DNA of 64,000 nucleotides from Ariolimax columbianus (lineage: Eukaryota > Mollusca > Gastropoda > Stylommatophora > Arionidae). Both the position numbers and the translations under genes were made by a program. The notes under the pieces are model-generated. The model had not been told where the DNA came from and did not search any database. It was given only the letters and a program-made list of their open reading frames with translations. Shown piece after piece: positions 44,480 through 55,118 of the stretch. Each line of letters starts with the position of its first letter. Position 1 is the stretch's first letter. The stretch is from positions 74,930,547 through 74,994,546 of the forward strand of contig JAVGWX010000005.1 of the NCBI GenBank assembly GCA_036924085.1, read 5' to 3'.

Positions 44480-46022
44480 AAAAGATAATATATTATTGTT
44501 CCAAGAGATTGGAATGATGCAGGAGTGATTCCCTTATTTAAAAAAAAGGCACAAAATCAGATCCAACCAATTATAGACCAGTGAGTTTAACCAGCATACG
44601 CTGTAAATTGTTAGTCAATAATCAAAGAAAACATTGTAATACATTTCAACAAGTTTAATCTAATCAGAAATAGTCAGCGTGGGTTAACTAGAGGGAGACT
44701 GTACTTAACAAATCTATTGGAATTTAATGGAGGACGTTACTAAAATGATACATAAGGGAGAGCCAGTGGATGTTATTTATCTAGATTTTGCAAAGGCTTT
44801 TGTTATAGTACATCATCAAAGATTGTTTAGAAAGTTAAAATCACATGGAATAGGTGGGGAAGTTGCCAAATGAATTGAAAGTTAATTAACGGGAAGAAGG
44901 CAGAGAGTGGACATAAATAAGGAGTACGAGTAGTGTGAAGTAAAAAGTGGAGTGCCACAGGGCACTAAAAACGATTTGGACATTAATATCGGAAGATGAT
45001 GCAAAGTTTGCGGATAACACAAAAACTATGCTGGAGTGTCTCATCTAAAGCAGAAGTGGGTATATTTAGGTCGAATTTAGATAAAATTCCAGACTGTTCT
45101 GTGAGCTGGCAAATGGAGTTTAATATAGATAAATGTACAGTGATCCACATGGGTAGATTCAATATGGAACATAATTACACAATAGACGAGAACAATATTA
45201 GAATGATAGATAAGGAAAGGGACCTATGGGTTATAATATCATACAGGTAAAGCAAGTGAACAAGTGAAATGCAATGTTAGGTATGATAAAAAGAAATATG
45301 AAACATAGGAGTAAGGAAGTGATTGTCAAACTGTATAAAGCATTAGTTAGACCTAGATTGGAGTACTGTGTACAGGTGTGGACTCCATATCGTAGAGGAG
45401 ATATAAACATACTGGAAAGGATGCAAAGAAGAGCGACAAAACTGATAGTGGGTTTCCAGATTTACAGTTATCAGGAAAGACTCATAAAAACTGGCCTACA
45501 TTGCCTTGAAAAGAGAAGAATTCGAGGTGACTTACTACAGGTTTATAAGATAATCACAGGAAAGGTTCTGCCGAAGACGGATGTGTCGGACTGAAAGGTG
45601 CAAATATCGCAGTCAAGCTGTAAACTAGTGACGCAACGCATTCCGTTGTCCAGACTACATCTTGCTACTTGCAAAGCCCTGTTCAGGACTTGGTATCCGG
45701 GAGATTGAGAACGAACGCAGAAGAAGAAGACAGGAAAGGTTAAATTAGACTAACAAGTTTTTCAAAATTCATCCACCAACAAGAACAAGAGGGCACAGCT
45801 ACAAATTAACTAAAGAAAGTCCAGATTAGATATTAGGAAATACATTTTTAGTCAGAGAGTGGTAAATGCTTGGAATGCATTGCCACAGGAGGTAGTGAAG
45901 GCAGGGACAGTTAATGCATTTAAGAATAGATTGAATGCGTATAGCTTTTAGAGCAAGGTAATGCAAATGTAACTGGTTGTATGCAGTCTTCTAAACCAGA
46001 ATAAAGACATTCAGTTATTATT
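44480..46022 (+). mobile_element. CR1-like LINE, decayed, with SINE-G insertion
   Basis: Plus strand, collinear with the better copy at 49.7-51.0 kb: VPRDWNDAGVIPLF, then motif A (GEPVDVIYLDFAKAF), VKSGVPQG, SWQMEFNIDKCTVIHMG, KLYKALVRPRLEYCVQVWTP, then after the SINE a SQRVVNAWNALPQEVV-type end and a short 3' UTR (AACTGGTTGTATGCAG ... AATAAAGACATT). The RT active-site block (FADD) is deleted near 44970. Several stops are present. Confidence 0.8.
45568..45729 (+). mobile_element. SINE-G short form, 162 bp, 12-bp TSD
   Basis: Starts CTGCCGAAGACGGATGTGTC and ends CGCAGAAGAAGAAG. ACAGGAAAGGTT flanks it perfectly at 45556-45567 and 45730-45741, both inside CR1-like coding sequence, so the exact empty site can be read. 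The reference copy for the family here. Confidence 0.95.
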
Positions 46023-46190
46023 TAAAACAAAGATCATATTAATGCAAACATTGATCTTCTCAATCTACCTATATGCTTGTGATATTGAATGACAAGTTGC
46101 AACATAAAATTCAGGCACTAGAGATGAGATGCTTCAGAGATATCCTGAAATAGCGTGTAGGCAAATCCATTATGTCTCATAGTAACTGAG

Positions 46191-46884
46191 AAGCCTAATA
46201 AATGATACATCACAATTATCTTGCTATAAGGCTATATCTAGATTAAATTGCAGCTGGACATTCAGTGCTTTTTAAGACACATTGTTCAGTAAATGATTTT
46301 AGTTCTGCTAGTGCCTTCTGCCTATTGGTTAACTGCAGTTTTCCAGAATATCCTGAAGATGTCACACATTTACATTGTTGATTTCTGAATAAAACCACAT
46401 GTAAGATGACTCATTCATTTACCTTTTCGCTTTAATTTATAGTAAATAATATTAACAATGTACTCTTCTGAATTAGTCACTAGTTAATTCCTGTATCAAA
46501 TATAGGGTAGTGCTTTTAGAGCTTCTTTCATACCCAGGAGGCTACTCTACAATCATTAAGACTTTTGACCTGTGTGAAATGAGGTACCTACAGACTTGAG
46601 TTAGTGTCTTCTTTCCCAAAGAAGTTAGATTGTTCTGTTAGTTACCTCTTATGACATGCTGACATAGTGGCAGTAGTCATATTCTCACAGAGATCTCTCA
46701 GGCATACCTTGTTATATCTCAAGATGGTTCATTGGTGGTCTGATAGTTCTGTTAGTTACCTCTTATGACATGCTGATATAGTTACACTAGTCGTATTCTC
46801 CCAGAGGTCTCTTGGGCATACTTTACTATGCTCAAGACGGTGGTCTGGCAACCTCACGCCCTATAGAACCACCACTGTAAAAGC
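46191..46884. repeat. SINE cores with a 75-bp direct duplication
   Basis: A segment with GTTCTGTTAGTTACCTCTTA and TGACATGCTGA occurs at about 46633-46708 and again at 46746-46820, with 113 bp between starts. It resembles the dispersed SINE core. The rest is unassigned. Confidence 0.5.
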
Positions 46885-47110
46885 ACACATATTGGAGAAT
46901 TGGTGTGCAAATTTGTGACCATACTCAAGAACTGATGTGCATGTTTGTGACTAAATTTAGAGAATGAATGTATTTGTTTGTAGCTATATTTCGAGAACGG
47001 ATGCATGTGTTTGTGGCTATATTTAGAAGAGAACTGATGTGTGTGTTTGTGAATATATTTAGAGAACTTGTATTTTTGTGACCATATTTAGAGAATTTTT
47101 GTTTTTGGGT
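46885..47110 (+). repeat. About 34-bp tandem repeat, 6 units
   Basis: Units of roughly TGTTTGTGACTATATTTAGA plus GAACTGATGTGCA, 33-36 bp apart, degenerate. Confidence 0.85.
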
Positions 47111-47476
47111 TGTGGGTATGATCAGCCACACTCATTTACAGATGGTGCCGATGTACAGAATGTCACGAAATAGGTCATAAATAGCTTCTTTTTTTTTTAA
47201 CTAACCATTTAGTATTGCACTTATGTTTTCTAAACATTGATACACTTATTCCATCACTTTATCAGCACACTAAGACCTGTAGCATAGATGTCTTTGGTAT
47301 GCTATCTCAACCAAATTTGCACTTCAACCTCTTCGCTGTCCTATGATTGTACACTGAACACGGACACCATTTTGTATCCGATCTGTGCATGTAACACTTA
47401 GCATATGTTACCTAGAGTAATCACAAAGCTGTATGTTGCTGCCACTTTTAGAAACCACCTATTACAATACCTATCC

Positions 47477-47832
47477 TTCTTCTTTTTCGTTCGTTCTCAA
47501 TCTCCCACTACCAAACCCTGAAAGGGCTTAAGTAGCAGAATGTAGTCCAGAGAACGGCATGCGTTGTGTCGTAGTTTACAGCTTGACTGCGATATTTGCA
47601 CCTTTTGGTCCAACACATCCGACTTCAGCAAGCATTTTTTGAGTACCGAGTTAGCATTCCCTCTTCGATCCCTTTTCCTTAGCCAGTCTGCCCTGCTGCA
47701 GCCTGTTATCCAGGATCACCATGTGGAGGTGTAGAAGGGTCTTGGCAGCTCTGGTTCGGTGGCCCTGATGCTGGCAGTCAGCTATGGGTTGCTGACCACT
47801 GCAGCTCTTGCGCTGCTCAGCATCTTGATCCC
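47477..47832 (-). mobile_element. SINE-G long form, 356 bp, 12-bp TSD
   Basis: CAATACCTATCC flanks it perfectly (47465-47476 and 47833-47844). On the minus strand it starts GGGATCAAGATGCTGAGCAG and ends GAACGAACGAAAAAGAAGAA. Its last ~165 bp correspond to the short form. It is the longest copy seen. No tRNA, 5S or 7SL head was recognised. Confidence 0.93.
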
Positions 47833-47844
47833 CAATACCTATCC

Positions 47845-49630
47845 CATATCAATTTGTGACCTACTTACCCTCATACAAGGCGTCAGCTGTTATGGTGTGA
47901 GATGTTCAAGGGAGACCACCAAATGTTTGTCATGTTTCTGCTTAGTACAACAGCAATAGTTTTGACCATTTGATTTGCAAGCAGTGTTTCTAAAGATTTA
48001 ACTATTTTTCTTCTTGCTTTAGGTATAATGCACCTTCTGTGCTGTTGTAATATGTGTTGGTCTGTGTATTCAATGTATCATCTGATATCATTTTAGGACA
48101 CTACAGTGAGAGAGTGTGTGCACGCATGCGTGTTTTCACAAGTTAAGAACATCACTGTGTGTGAGGGCGCTCTAACTTTGGGACATTTTGTGTGCTTTCC
48201 TAATCTATTCTATGGACACTGCGGTGTGCTTAAATAACTTAAGAAAAGTGAGAGGGTGCATTTTTTATAATTGTATTTTATGCACAACTTTTGGAAATAT
48301 GCATGTGGTTATACAACAATTTTAGGACATTGTAATATGTGTGAGAGAGTGGTGGTGATCATCATCCCTAAGAAAATGATATGAGTTAGATTAAATAATA
48401 CATACGGACAAACTCACGGAAACGTTTCAAAATAGGAGACATTTTGGGACACATGAATAGTTTCTGAGCGTTAGGACAAGATGTCTGATAATTTAATTTG
48501 GTGTGCATTTCTTGTTTTTATACATTGTTTAGCTTTCCTCGATAGTGATCTTAATAAGTTGTCTTTGTATAGGTTTTCTAAAATTGAGAGCCTTGAGTGT
48601 TTTTCAGGGAGGGGCTTGTGTCAGAAATGAGAATAACACCACTCATTCTGATAAAGCATGTCATAACATGTAACTGACAATGTGATCTAATCCTTTAGGA
48701 ATTGCATATTGTACTTCTAGGTTTGCTAGAAGTAGGTAATTTACAAGGTACACATGAAGAATTCTATGGATGAGCTGCTGAAGGTCAATACACACACAAT
48801 CAGAAAGGGTATAATTTGGTAGTTTGTCACTAGCAGTCAATTTTTAAAAAATGTAATGCATTATTGTAAATACTCAGTCATTGTTTGAATGATAACTTGA
48901 AATTAAATTTATACCTATACTTGTATTAATGATGACTATAAGGTACAGTATCAACTTTGAAATCTAATTGTTTATTTCATAAATGCTCCCCTTGTATTAT
49001 TATGATGGCTTTGTAAGGAGATTTACCATACTTTGAATCTTGTAAGTACTGCATCATTGTTTTAACAACTTTGTGTTCAGTGCTGTTTTTAAAAAAAAAA
49101 TTACTTTGTAAATACATTTATCATTATTGTCCAGTTGCTGGAAAGCTCTTGTTCTCTAAGTGTCCACAGTATATTTGCCATGTTGTACGGTGGTCATACA
49201 TTAATGTAAATAGCATTTGTAGGAGACACAGAGACATGAAACTTGAACCGACCGTGAGAGACGTGTCAGTGTTGTGATTGCGGTTGTTATTTTGGTGCCG
49301 TGATACTTGTTGTGATTTAGTACAACTATGTTCATTAAAGATCATTGTTAACCTCATTAAGAAAGTTGGTGCTCATTTTTCCTCTTTTGTCACACTACTT
49401 CTAACTCCTTTTCCTTAGCTTAATATGTTATTTGTTTGGAATACCTTCTGTTTTGAATGTCTTTCTGGGGCCAAGATGCAGCAGTACATGAGCTAACAGC
49501 AGCCACCGACTCATAGCTGCTTACATCAGGGTCAGCAAACCAGAGTTGATCTGGAAACAGGCTGCACTAGTGTAGTCTAGCGAATGGATCCATGGAAGGC
49601 AAACCAGGTACTAAAAAAAGTCAATTGAAA
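47845..49630. other. Unassigned stretch
   Basis: No gene or family recognised in about 1.8 kb. GTGTG-rich phrases at 48110-48180 and 48330-48350 are the only structure. Confidence 0.4.
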
Positions 49631-49635
49631 TAGGA

Positions 49636-49668
49636 TGTATCCGACCAAAAGGTGCAGATATCACTTAA
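49636..49668 (+). mobile_element. SINE-G fragment next to CR1-like tail
   Basis: GGATGTATCCGACCAAAAGG plus TGCAGATATC matches an internal part of SINE-G. It stops where the TTAAGT-type tail of the CR1-like LINE begins, so the LINE may have inserted into a SINE-G copy. Confidence 0.55.
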
Positions 49669-50970
49669 CTTAACTTAACGTCTTTATACTGGTTTAGAAG
49701 ACCCTGCAGAGTCTGTATACAACCAGTTACATTTACATCACCTTGCTCTAAAAGCTATGCGCATCCAGTTTATTCTTAAATGCATTAACTGTCCCTGCCT
49801 CCACTACCTCCCCTGGCAATGCATTCCAAGCAGACACCACTCTCTGACTAAAAAAATATTTCCTAATATCTAACCTGGACATCTCTTTAGTCAGCTTGTA
49901 GCTATGCCCTCGTGTTATTGTAGGTGGCTGTAATTTAAAAAACTTGTTATAGTCTAATTTATCGATTCCTCTGATCATCTTATAAACCTGTATTAAGTCA
50001 CCACGAATTCTTCTCTCTTCGAGACACTGTAGGCCGGTTTTTCTGAGTCGTTCCTCATAACTGTAATTCTGGAATCCCACTATCATCTTTGTTGCTCTTT
50101 TTTGTATTCTTTCCAGCATGCTTATATCCCATCTATGATAAGGACTCCACACCTGTACACAGTACTCCAATCTAGGTCTAACTAAAGCTTTATACAGTTT
50201 GACTATCACTTCCTTGCTCCTATGTTTAATATTTCTTTTTATCATACCTAACTTTGCATTTGCCTTTTTCACTGCTACCTTAACTTCCTCACTCACCTTT
50301 CCTGTATGATCTACTATAACCCCTAGGTCCCTTTCCTTATCTATCTTTCTAATATTGTTTTCTCCCATTCTGTAATTATGTTCCATTTTGGATCTACCCA
50401 TGTGGATGACTGTACATTTACCTACATTAAACTCCATTTGCCAGCTTACAGACCATTCTCGAATTTTATCTAAATCCGACATCAATATATCCACTTCCGC
50501 TTTAGATGAGACACTACTGCATAGTTTTGTGTCATCAGCAAATTTTGCAATCATGGATCTCATATCAATGTCCAAATCATTTATATATATCAAGAACAAA
50601 ATTGGTCCCAAAACCGAGCCCTGTGGCACACCACTTTTCACTTCACTCCACTCAGAGTACTCCTTATTTATGCCCACCCTCTGCCTTCTTCCCGTTAACC
50701 AATTTTCAATCCATTTGGCAACTTCCCCACCTATTCCATGTGATTTTAACTTTCAAAATAATCTTTGATGAGGTACTCTATCAAAGGCCTTTGCAAAGTC
50801 TAGATAAATAACATCCACTGGCTCCCCTTTATCTATGATTTTAGTAACCTCCTCCATGAATTCTAATAGATTTGTTAAGCCTCGTAAACTACGATACGTC
50901 CTTGCCAGGACAAACCCTAAAGAAGTATGTCTTTCTTGAACATCACACAAACATTTGTGTGGAGACAATC
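49669..50970 (-). mobile_element. CR1-like LINE, best-preserved copy
   Basis: Minus strand. 5' truncated near 50970 within the RT (LTNLLEFMEEVTKIIDKGEP, VDVIYLDFAKAFDRVPHQRL). One frameshift near 50755 precedes an open frame of about 309 codons to 49748: SGVPQGSVLGPILFLIYIND, the active site FADDTKL, SWQMEFNVGKCTVIHMGRSK, KLYKALVRPRLEYCVQVWSP, RRIRGDLIQVYKMIRGIDK, WNALPGEVVEAGTVNAFKN, stop. The 3' UTR of about 75 bp ends in repeated TTAAGT/TTAAG. Architecture and C-terminus are CR1-like; the exact clade needs a tree. Confidence 0.9.
49748..50677 (-). pseudogene. CR1-like reverse transcriptase C-terminal frame
   Basis: A 309-codon open frame. It contains RT motif B (VPQGSVLGPILF), motif C (FADDTKLCSSV, intact Asp pair), the thumb (KLYKALVRPRLEYC) and the conserved CR1-type C-terminus (RGHSYKLTKEMSRLDIRKYF, FSQRVVSAWNALP). 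Motif A lies in another frame upstream and the endonuclease is missing, so it is 5' truncated and inactive, though little decayed. Confidence 0.85.
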
Positions 50971-51039
50971 TATAAACTGTGCAGTCCTGACAGAATGTTC
51001 CGTAACCTGCATACTTACATCATGTTTTCAATGCTGATA

Positions 51040-52925
51040 ATTTGATGGAAAACATATTTGAGATGAGGGGATACCTGTAACTTTCACAAGTGGTGCTGAG
51101 ATCCTTTCAACCCCAGCAAGAATGAATATCAACATCATTCAGTGCTATGCCCCAACTAATGAGGCCGAAGATGGTGATAAGCAATAGTTTTACAGCAATC
51201 TAGAAGAGGTACTTGACATGCAGAAAAAAGAATGATCTCTTAATATTAATGGGAGACTTCAAGGTTAAAGTTGCAGCAGAAAACCTGGGTTACCAACAGA
51301 TTATGGGACGATAAGGAATTGGACAGATGAATGAAAATGGAGAAATGTTTGTAAAGCTTTGTGCCCTATACAAAATGAAAATTGAAGAAAGCTTTGTTTC
51401 CACACAAGATGGTACACAAGGCTACATCAATATCATCAGACCATGTGATGGAAAATCAGATTGATTATATCTGTGTCTCTCCAGCATTCAAAATGACAAT
51501 ACAAGATGTAAGAGTAAAGCGAGGCGTAGATGTAACGTCAGACCGCCACATATTGCTGAGTATTTTGCAGCTCAAACTAAAAAAGTACACAGTGTAAGGA
51601 GAACAAGATATAACGTACGCCTCTTACAAGACCAGGAAAAGAAGACAGAATTTAGCATAAAGCTTAATAACAGATACCAAGTGCTACAAGAGCTATATGA
51701 GGACGAAGAGATGGACATTAATAGTATGAGGGACCAGGCTAAAGAGATGTGGAATAAGACATGTGAAGAAACTATAGGATTCAAGAGAACCCAAAACAAA
51801 GAATGGATCACAACAGAAACATTACATAAAATAGAAGAAAGGAAAAAGAAGAAAGCTATAATCGACAATTGCCGAACACAAGCCACCAAAGCAGGAGCAC
51901 AGAGAAATTATTCTGTTTCAGACAAAGAGGTCAAGACATGTATAAGGAAAAATAAAAGGAAATATATTGACAGAGAGAGAAAATAATAGAGATTTCTACT
52001 GATTAACAAAGAAAATAGCAAATAGATATATACAGACAGACAAACCAATCAAAAATAGAGAAGGCAAGATGTTGACATTATCGGTGGAACAACAGAAATG
52101 ATGGGTTGAGTATTTCAAAGAATCTCTAAACAGACCTTCACCACAAGAAGCACCAAACATTCTACCAACAGAGGAGACCCTGAACGTGGAGTGCAGCCCA
52201 TCAAGTAAGATAGAAATTCAACGGGCTATATCCAAACTCAAGAATGGAAAAGCGGCTGGACCAGATGAAATGGCAGAAGCTATAATGATAGATATACATA
52301 AGGCAAGGATTACTCAAGAAGATATGGGAAGAGGAGAGAGTGCCAACAGAATGGAAATGACATCTGATTAAACTTCCTAAGAAGGGAGACCTGACAGATT
52401 GCAGCAATTATAAGGAGATTACATTGCTATCAGTGCCAGACAAGATTATCAACAGAATCATCTTGGACAGATTAAAAACTGAAGTAGACAAAAAGCTCAG
52501 TGAGGAACAGGCAGGATTTTGCCAGGGAAGATCATGCCCAGATCATATAGCTACACTACGCATTATAGTTGAACAAAGTATTGAAAGGAAATAATCCCTA
52601 TACACAAATTTCATAGACTATGAAAAGGCGTTTGACAGTGTGGATGGAAGTACTCTAGGGCATTGGTTGAGACTATGGGATATCAGAGAAGTGCACAACC
52701 CTTATACAGAATATGTACAAAGACACAGTTAGTAGAATGGTACATGAAGGAGCACTGACTGACTGCTTCGGGGTGAGACAGGGATGCCTGTTCTTGTTGT
52801 CCATAGATAAGAACTGGTATTCAGTGGACACAATTGGAGGACCTGGACTATGCAGATGATCTGGTACTTTTGTCACAGTCATAGTCAAATGCAAGAGAAA
52901 CTTAATAGCGGGAAAGAACAATGTA
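51040..52925 (+). mobile_element. RTE-like LINE, endonuclease to RT
   Basis: Plus strand, broken frames. Endonuclease: MNINIIQCYAPTNEAEDGDK, then an MGDFKVKVAAENLG-like block, TQGYINIIRPCD and a DR(H)xLL-type block near 51540. A linker follows (RRTRYNVRLLQDQEKKTEFS, YEDEEMDINSMRDQAKEMWN, ETIGFKRTQNKEWITTETL, SDKEVKTCIRKNKRKYIDRE). The RT has ISKLKNGKAAGPDE, a kink with IPHKFHRL / EKAFDSVD-like sequence near 52620 and LDYADDLVLLSQS (52842-52880). It is truncated there by a CR1-like fragment. Confidence 0.85.
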
Positions 52926-52935
52926 GGCTGGAGTC

Positions 52936-53310
52936 TTTCCTCATAACTGTAATTCTAGAATCTAACTACCAGTTTTGTCACTTATCTTTGTGTCATTTCC
53001 AGCATGTTTATATCCCCTCTACGATAAGGACTCCACACCTGTACACAGTACTCCAATCTAGGTCTAACTCATACTTTACAGTTTGACAATCACCTCCTTG
53101 CTGCTATATTTAATACTTTTATTATTATATTATTGCATTTGGTTTTTTTTCACTGCTACCTGGACTTGCTCACTCAGCTATAGATGAGACACTCTTGCAT
53201 AGTTTTGTGTCATCCATGAATTTTGCAATCATTGTCTAAATCGTTTATATATATATATATATATATATCAAGAATGAAGTTTAACCCAAAATCGAGCTCT
53301 GTGGTACTCC
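52936..53310 (-). mobile_element. CR1-like LINE fragment
   Basis: Aligns with 50039-50640 of the better copy on the same strand (CTCATAACTGTAATTCT, CGATAAGGACTCCACACCTG, GTACACAGTACTCCAATCTA), with deletions and a (TA)n expansion at 53246-53269. Confidence 0.8.
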
Positions 53311-53319
53311 ACTTTTGTC

Positions 53320-53512
53320 ATTCTCTTCTCTCTCTCTCTCTCTCTGTGTCTTTCTCTCTCTTTCTTTTTGTTCTCTTTCTTCTTAATTTCACCCTCTCTC
53401 TTTCTCTTTTATTTTCTCTTTCTCTATATTCCTATCTCTGTCATTACCTATTTCTCTCTCTTCTCTTTCTTTACTCTCTCTTTTCTTTCTTTTCTCTCTC
53501 CCTCCCCACATA
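53320..53512. repeat. CT-rich low-complexity tract
   Basis: Pyrimidine-rich (CTCTCT, TTTCTC) sequence with few purines on the plus strand. Confidence 0.9.
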
Positions 53513-53514
53513 TA

Positions 53515-53836
53515 TATGCCACTTCTGGCATACTAGCCCTCAAAAGCGACATCGTCAGCCTCTTCACCGATGGTGCCTTGCTCGTCTCCCGTAGAATCAT
53601 CAGCATCCTAAATGTCCTTCTCCCCCTGCAGATCATCTGTTCCAACTATATTTTGAGGCAGCTCGCTTCCCTCGGCCATAGTCTCTTGTGTGACTCTCTC
53701 GGCCTCTTCTCGAGCCCATCTGGCTGCCTCAGCCTCTGGTTGCAATCTGTGCTTCAACCTTCTTCCTCAGCACGTTGAACTTTTTCACCAGCCGAGCCTC
53801 CTCCTCCTCCTCTGGAGTGTTGACCTGCAAGAACCT
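53515..53836 (-). other. GC-rich coding-like segment, unidentified
   Basis: The minus strand reads VNTPEEEEEARLVKKFNVLR, then KKVEAQIATR. After a 1-nt shift follow EAARWAREEAERVTQETMAE, then GSELPQNIVGTDDLQGEKD, a stop, and an acidic DADDSTGDEQGT stretch. GC content is clearly above its neighbours. A TTCTTGCAG|G motif just upstream of VNTPEE looks like a splice acceptor. It may be an exon, a captured gene piece or part of an unrecognised transposon. Two breaks in frame argue for a relic. Confidence 0.4.
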
Positions 53837-53846
53837 CATAAATAAA

Positions 53847-53935
53847 GACTATGCAGATGATCTGGTACTTTTATCACAGTCATAGTCAAATGCAAGAGAA
53901 AATTGAAATTGAAAGAACAATAGACCAAATTATTT
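53847..53935 (+). mobile_element. RTE-like RT active-site fragment (duplicate)
   Basis: 53847-53902 repeats 52846-52901 almost base for base (the YADDLVLLSQS block), then continues with MQEKIEIERTIDQI, absent at 52.9 kb. It is the same insertion continuing after a 0.9-kb interruption, or a second copy. Confidence 0.7.
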
Positions 53936-54358
53936 GACTCCTTCCAACATAATCACCTAGTCATAAAGATCATCCCATCATTCCAAGATGAAACGCATGA
54001 AATAGGCAGTAAAGGGGTAGCAGGGAGAAGTGTGTGTTAAGTTTTCTTAACGTAGAGAATCTCATAAATAAAGACACAAATTCACTCAACATTTGCCCAT
54101 ATGTTATGCAGTTCACCTGTGTTTCATACTAGTTGCATAAGCTTGTACCAGTGGCCGTCAATGGTTTTCTATGTGAAGTTCCAGGTTTTTCTTAACATTT
54201 TATTTGAATTTAGTATTTGTCTTTATTTATGAGGTTCTGCACGTTAAGAATCCTTAACACACACTTCTCCCTGCTACCCCTTTACTGCTTGTGCCATTTG
54301 TTTCATCTTGGAATGGTGGGATGACCTTCATGACTAGGTGATTATATTGGAAGGAGTC
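53936..54358. mobile_element. Foldback element with ~150-bp inverted arms
   Basis: Arms at about 53936-54090 and 54205-54358 are reverse complements over ~150 bp with scattered mismatches: GACTCCTTCCAA at the tips, AGTAAAGGGGTAGCAGGGAG and CTCATAAATAAAGAC inside. The loop is about 115 bp. The loop and inner right arm also match 55813-55925 (GGCTGTCAATGGTTT, TTTGTGTCTTTATTTATG). No coding sequence. Confidence 0.75.
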
Positions 54359-54407
54359 TTGTATTTATGGTAGGTTCAATCAAGGCACACATGTCATCAA
54401 AGAGGCT

Positions 54408-54482
54408 GAACCTCTTTCTCTCTCTCTCGTTTTTCTGTCTCTCTCTTTTTCTCTCTCTCTCTCCCCCTCCCTCCCTCTCTTG
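54408..54482. repeat. CT-rich microsatellite
   Basis: CTCTCT runs with T and C interruptions. Confidence 0.9.
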
Positions 54483-55111
54483 TGTGTGGGTTTTGCTTTG
54501 TTTTTTTTAAGAGCTAAAAATCAAAACCCATAACAAAACGACAGTGTTACGAAAGCTGCAACGAAGCCGAAAATACTGGTCTGACTCACAAAGATCTCTT
54601 TCAACACTGGCCCACGACATGACCTGGTGAAAGCCAGTTACTTAAGTTATCTTCATAATTCATCTTGGAATATAGGTCTGCACCTTTTCTAGGCCGTCAT
54701 GATCTCTTCTTCCTTTCTTTGCTAAATATGTACTTTGGCCTTCCTCCTCGCCTCTCTGTGGCTTTCAATTTTATAATTACTTAGTTGTTCCTCTTCTAAC
54801 CGAGGTATAAAGCCAATTATATATGGTCTAATATTATCCTGGAAGAATTGGTCTACTTACTGCCAAGAGTGTTATTTTTTTGTCAGTTACTGCATTAAGT
54901 CAGAATTCCTTTCTCTGGTAATTTGATTAGGTGTTCCTCTTTCAATTTTTAGGAGATTACCTCTTATTCTAAACATTCTTGAAGAATTGGTGTAGCATCG
55001 CTGTTGTGGTTGGAAATGTTTGCTATCGTGGTGATTTCATTTCACCCTGCGGCTTCCCCATTCTATAATAGTTTTAGATTTTACATGGCTATTGTTGTAT
55101 TTATATTTACG
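54483..55111. other. Unassigned stretch
   Basis: No gene supported. On the minus strand around 54690-54810 weak LINE-like wording (EEEQLSNYKIESHREARRKA) is seen but not enough to call. Confidence 0.4.
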
Positions 55112-55118
55112 TTTAAAG

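Larger units (their letters stand above)
43490..46190 (+). mobile_element. RTE-like LINE split by a CR1-like LINE
   Basis: The outer element is in two parts. 43490-44475 has the RT fingers (IITIPKRTIGSCVPNYSLIS, HTSKVMLHIILNKLQP), GVRQ-CLLSPNL, a TNTRFTDD-type active-site block and EIELQILITKLDTTSRKCG, with KSQLM. 46025-46180 has the thumb (TKIILMQTLIFSIYLYAC, then IQALEMRCFRDILK). The pieces are collinear parts of one polyprotein, so the 1.5 kb between them is an insertion. A 32-bp tandem repeat (43870-44012) lies in the first part. All frames are broken. Confidence 0.75.

Noticed and set aside
45568..45729. Hammerhead-type ribozyme in SINE-G (GAAG ... GAAAGG with a possible stem)
   Set aside because: The conserved CUGANGA core is not present in the right form and stem pairing is poor, so I do not claim a ribozyme.
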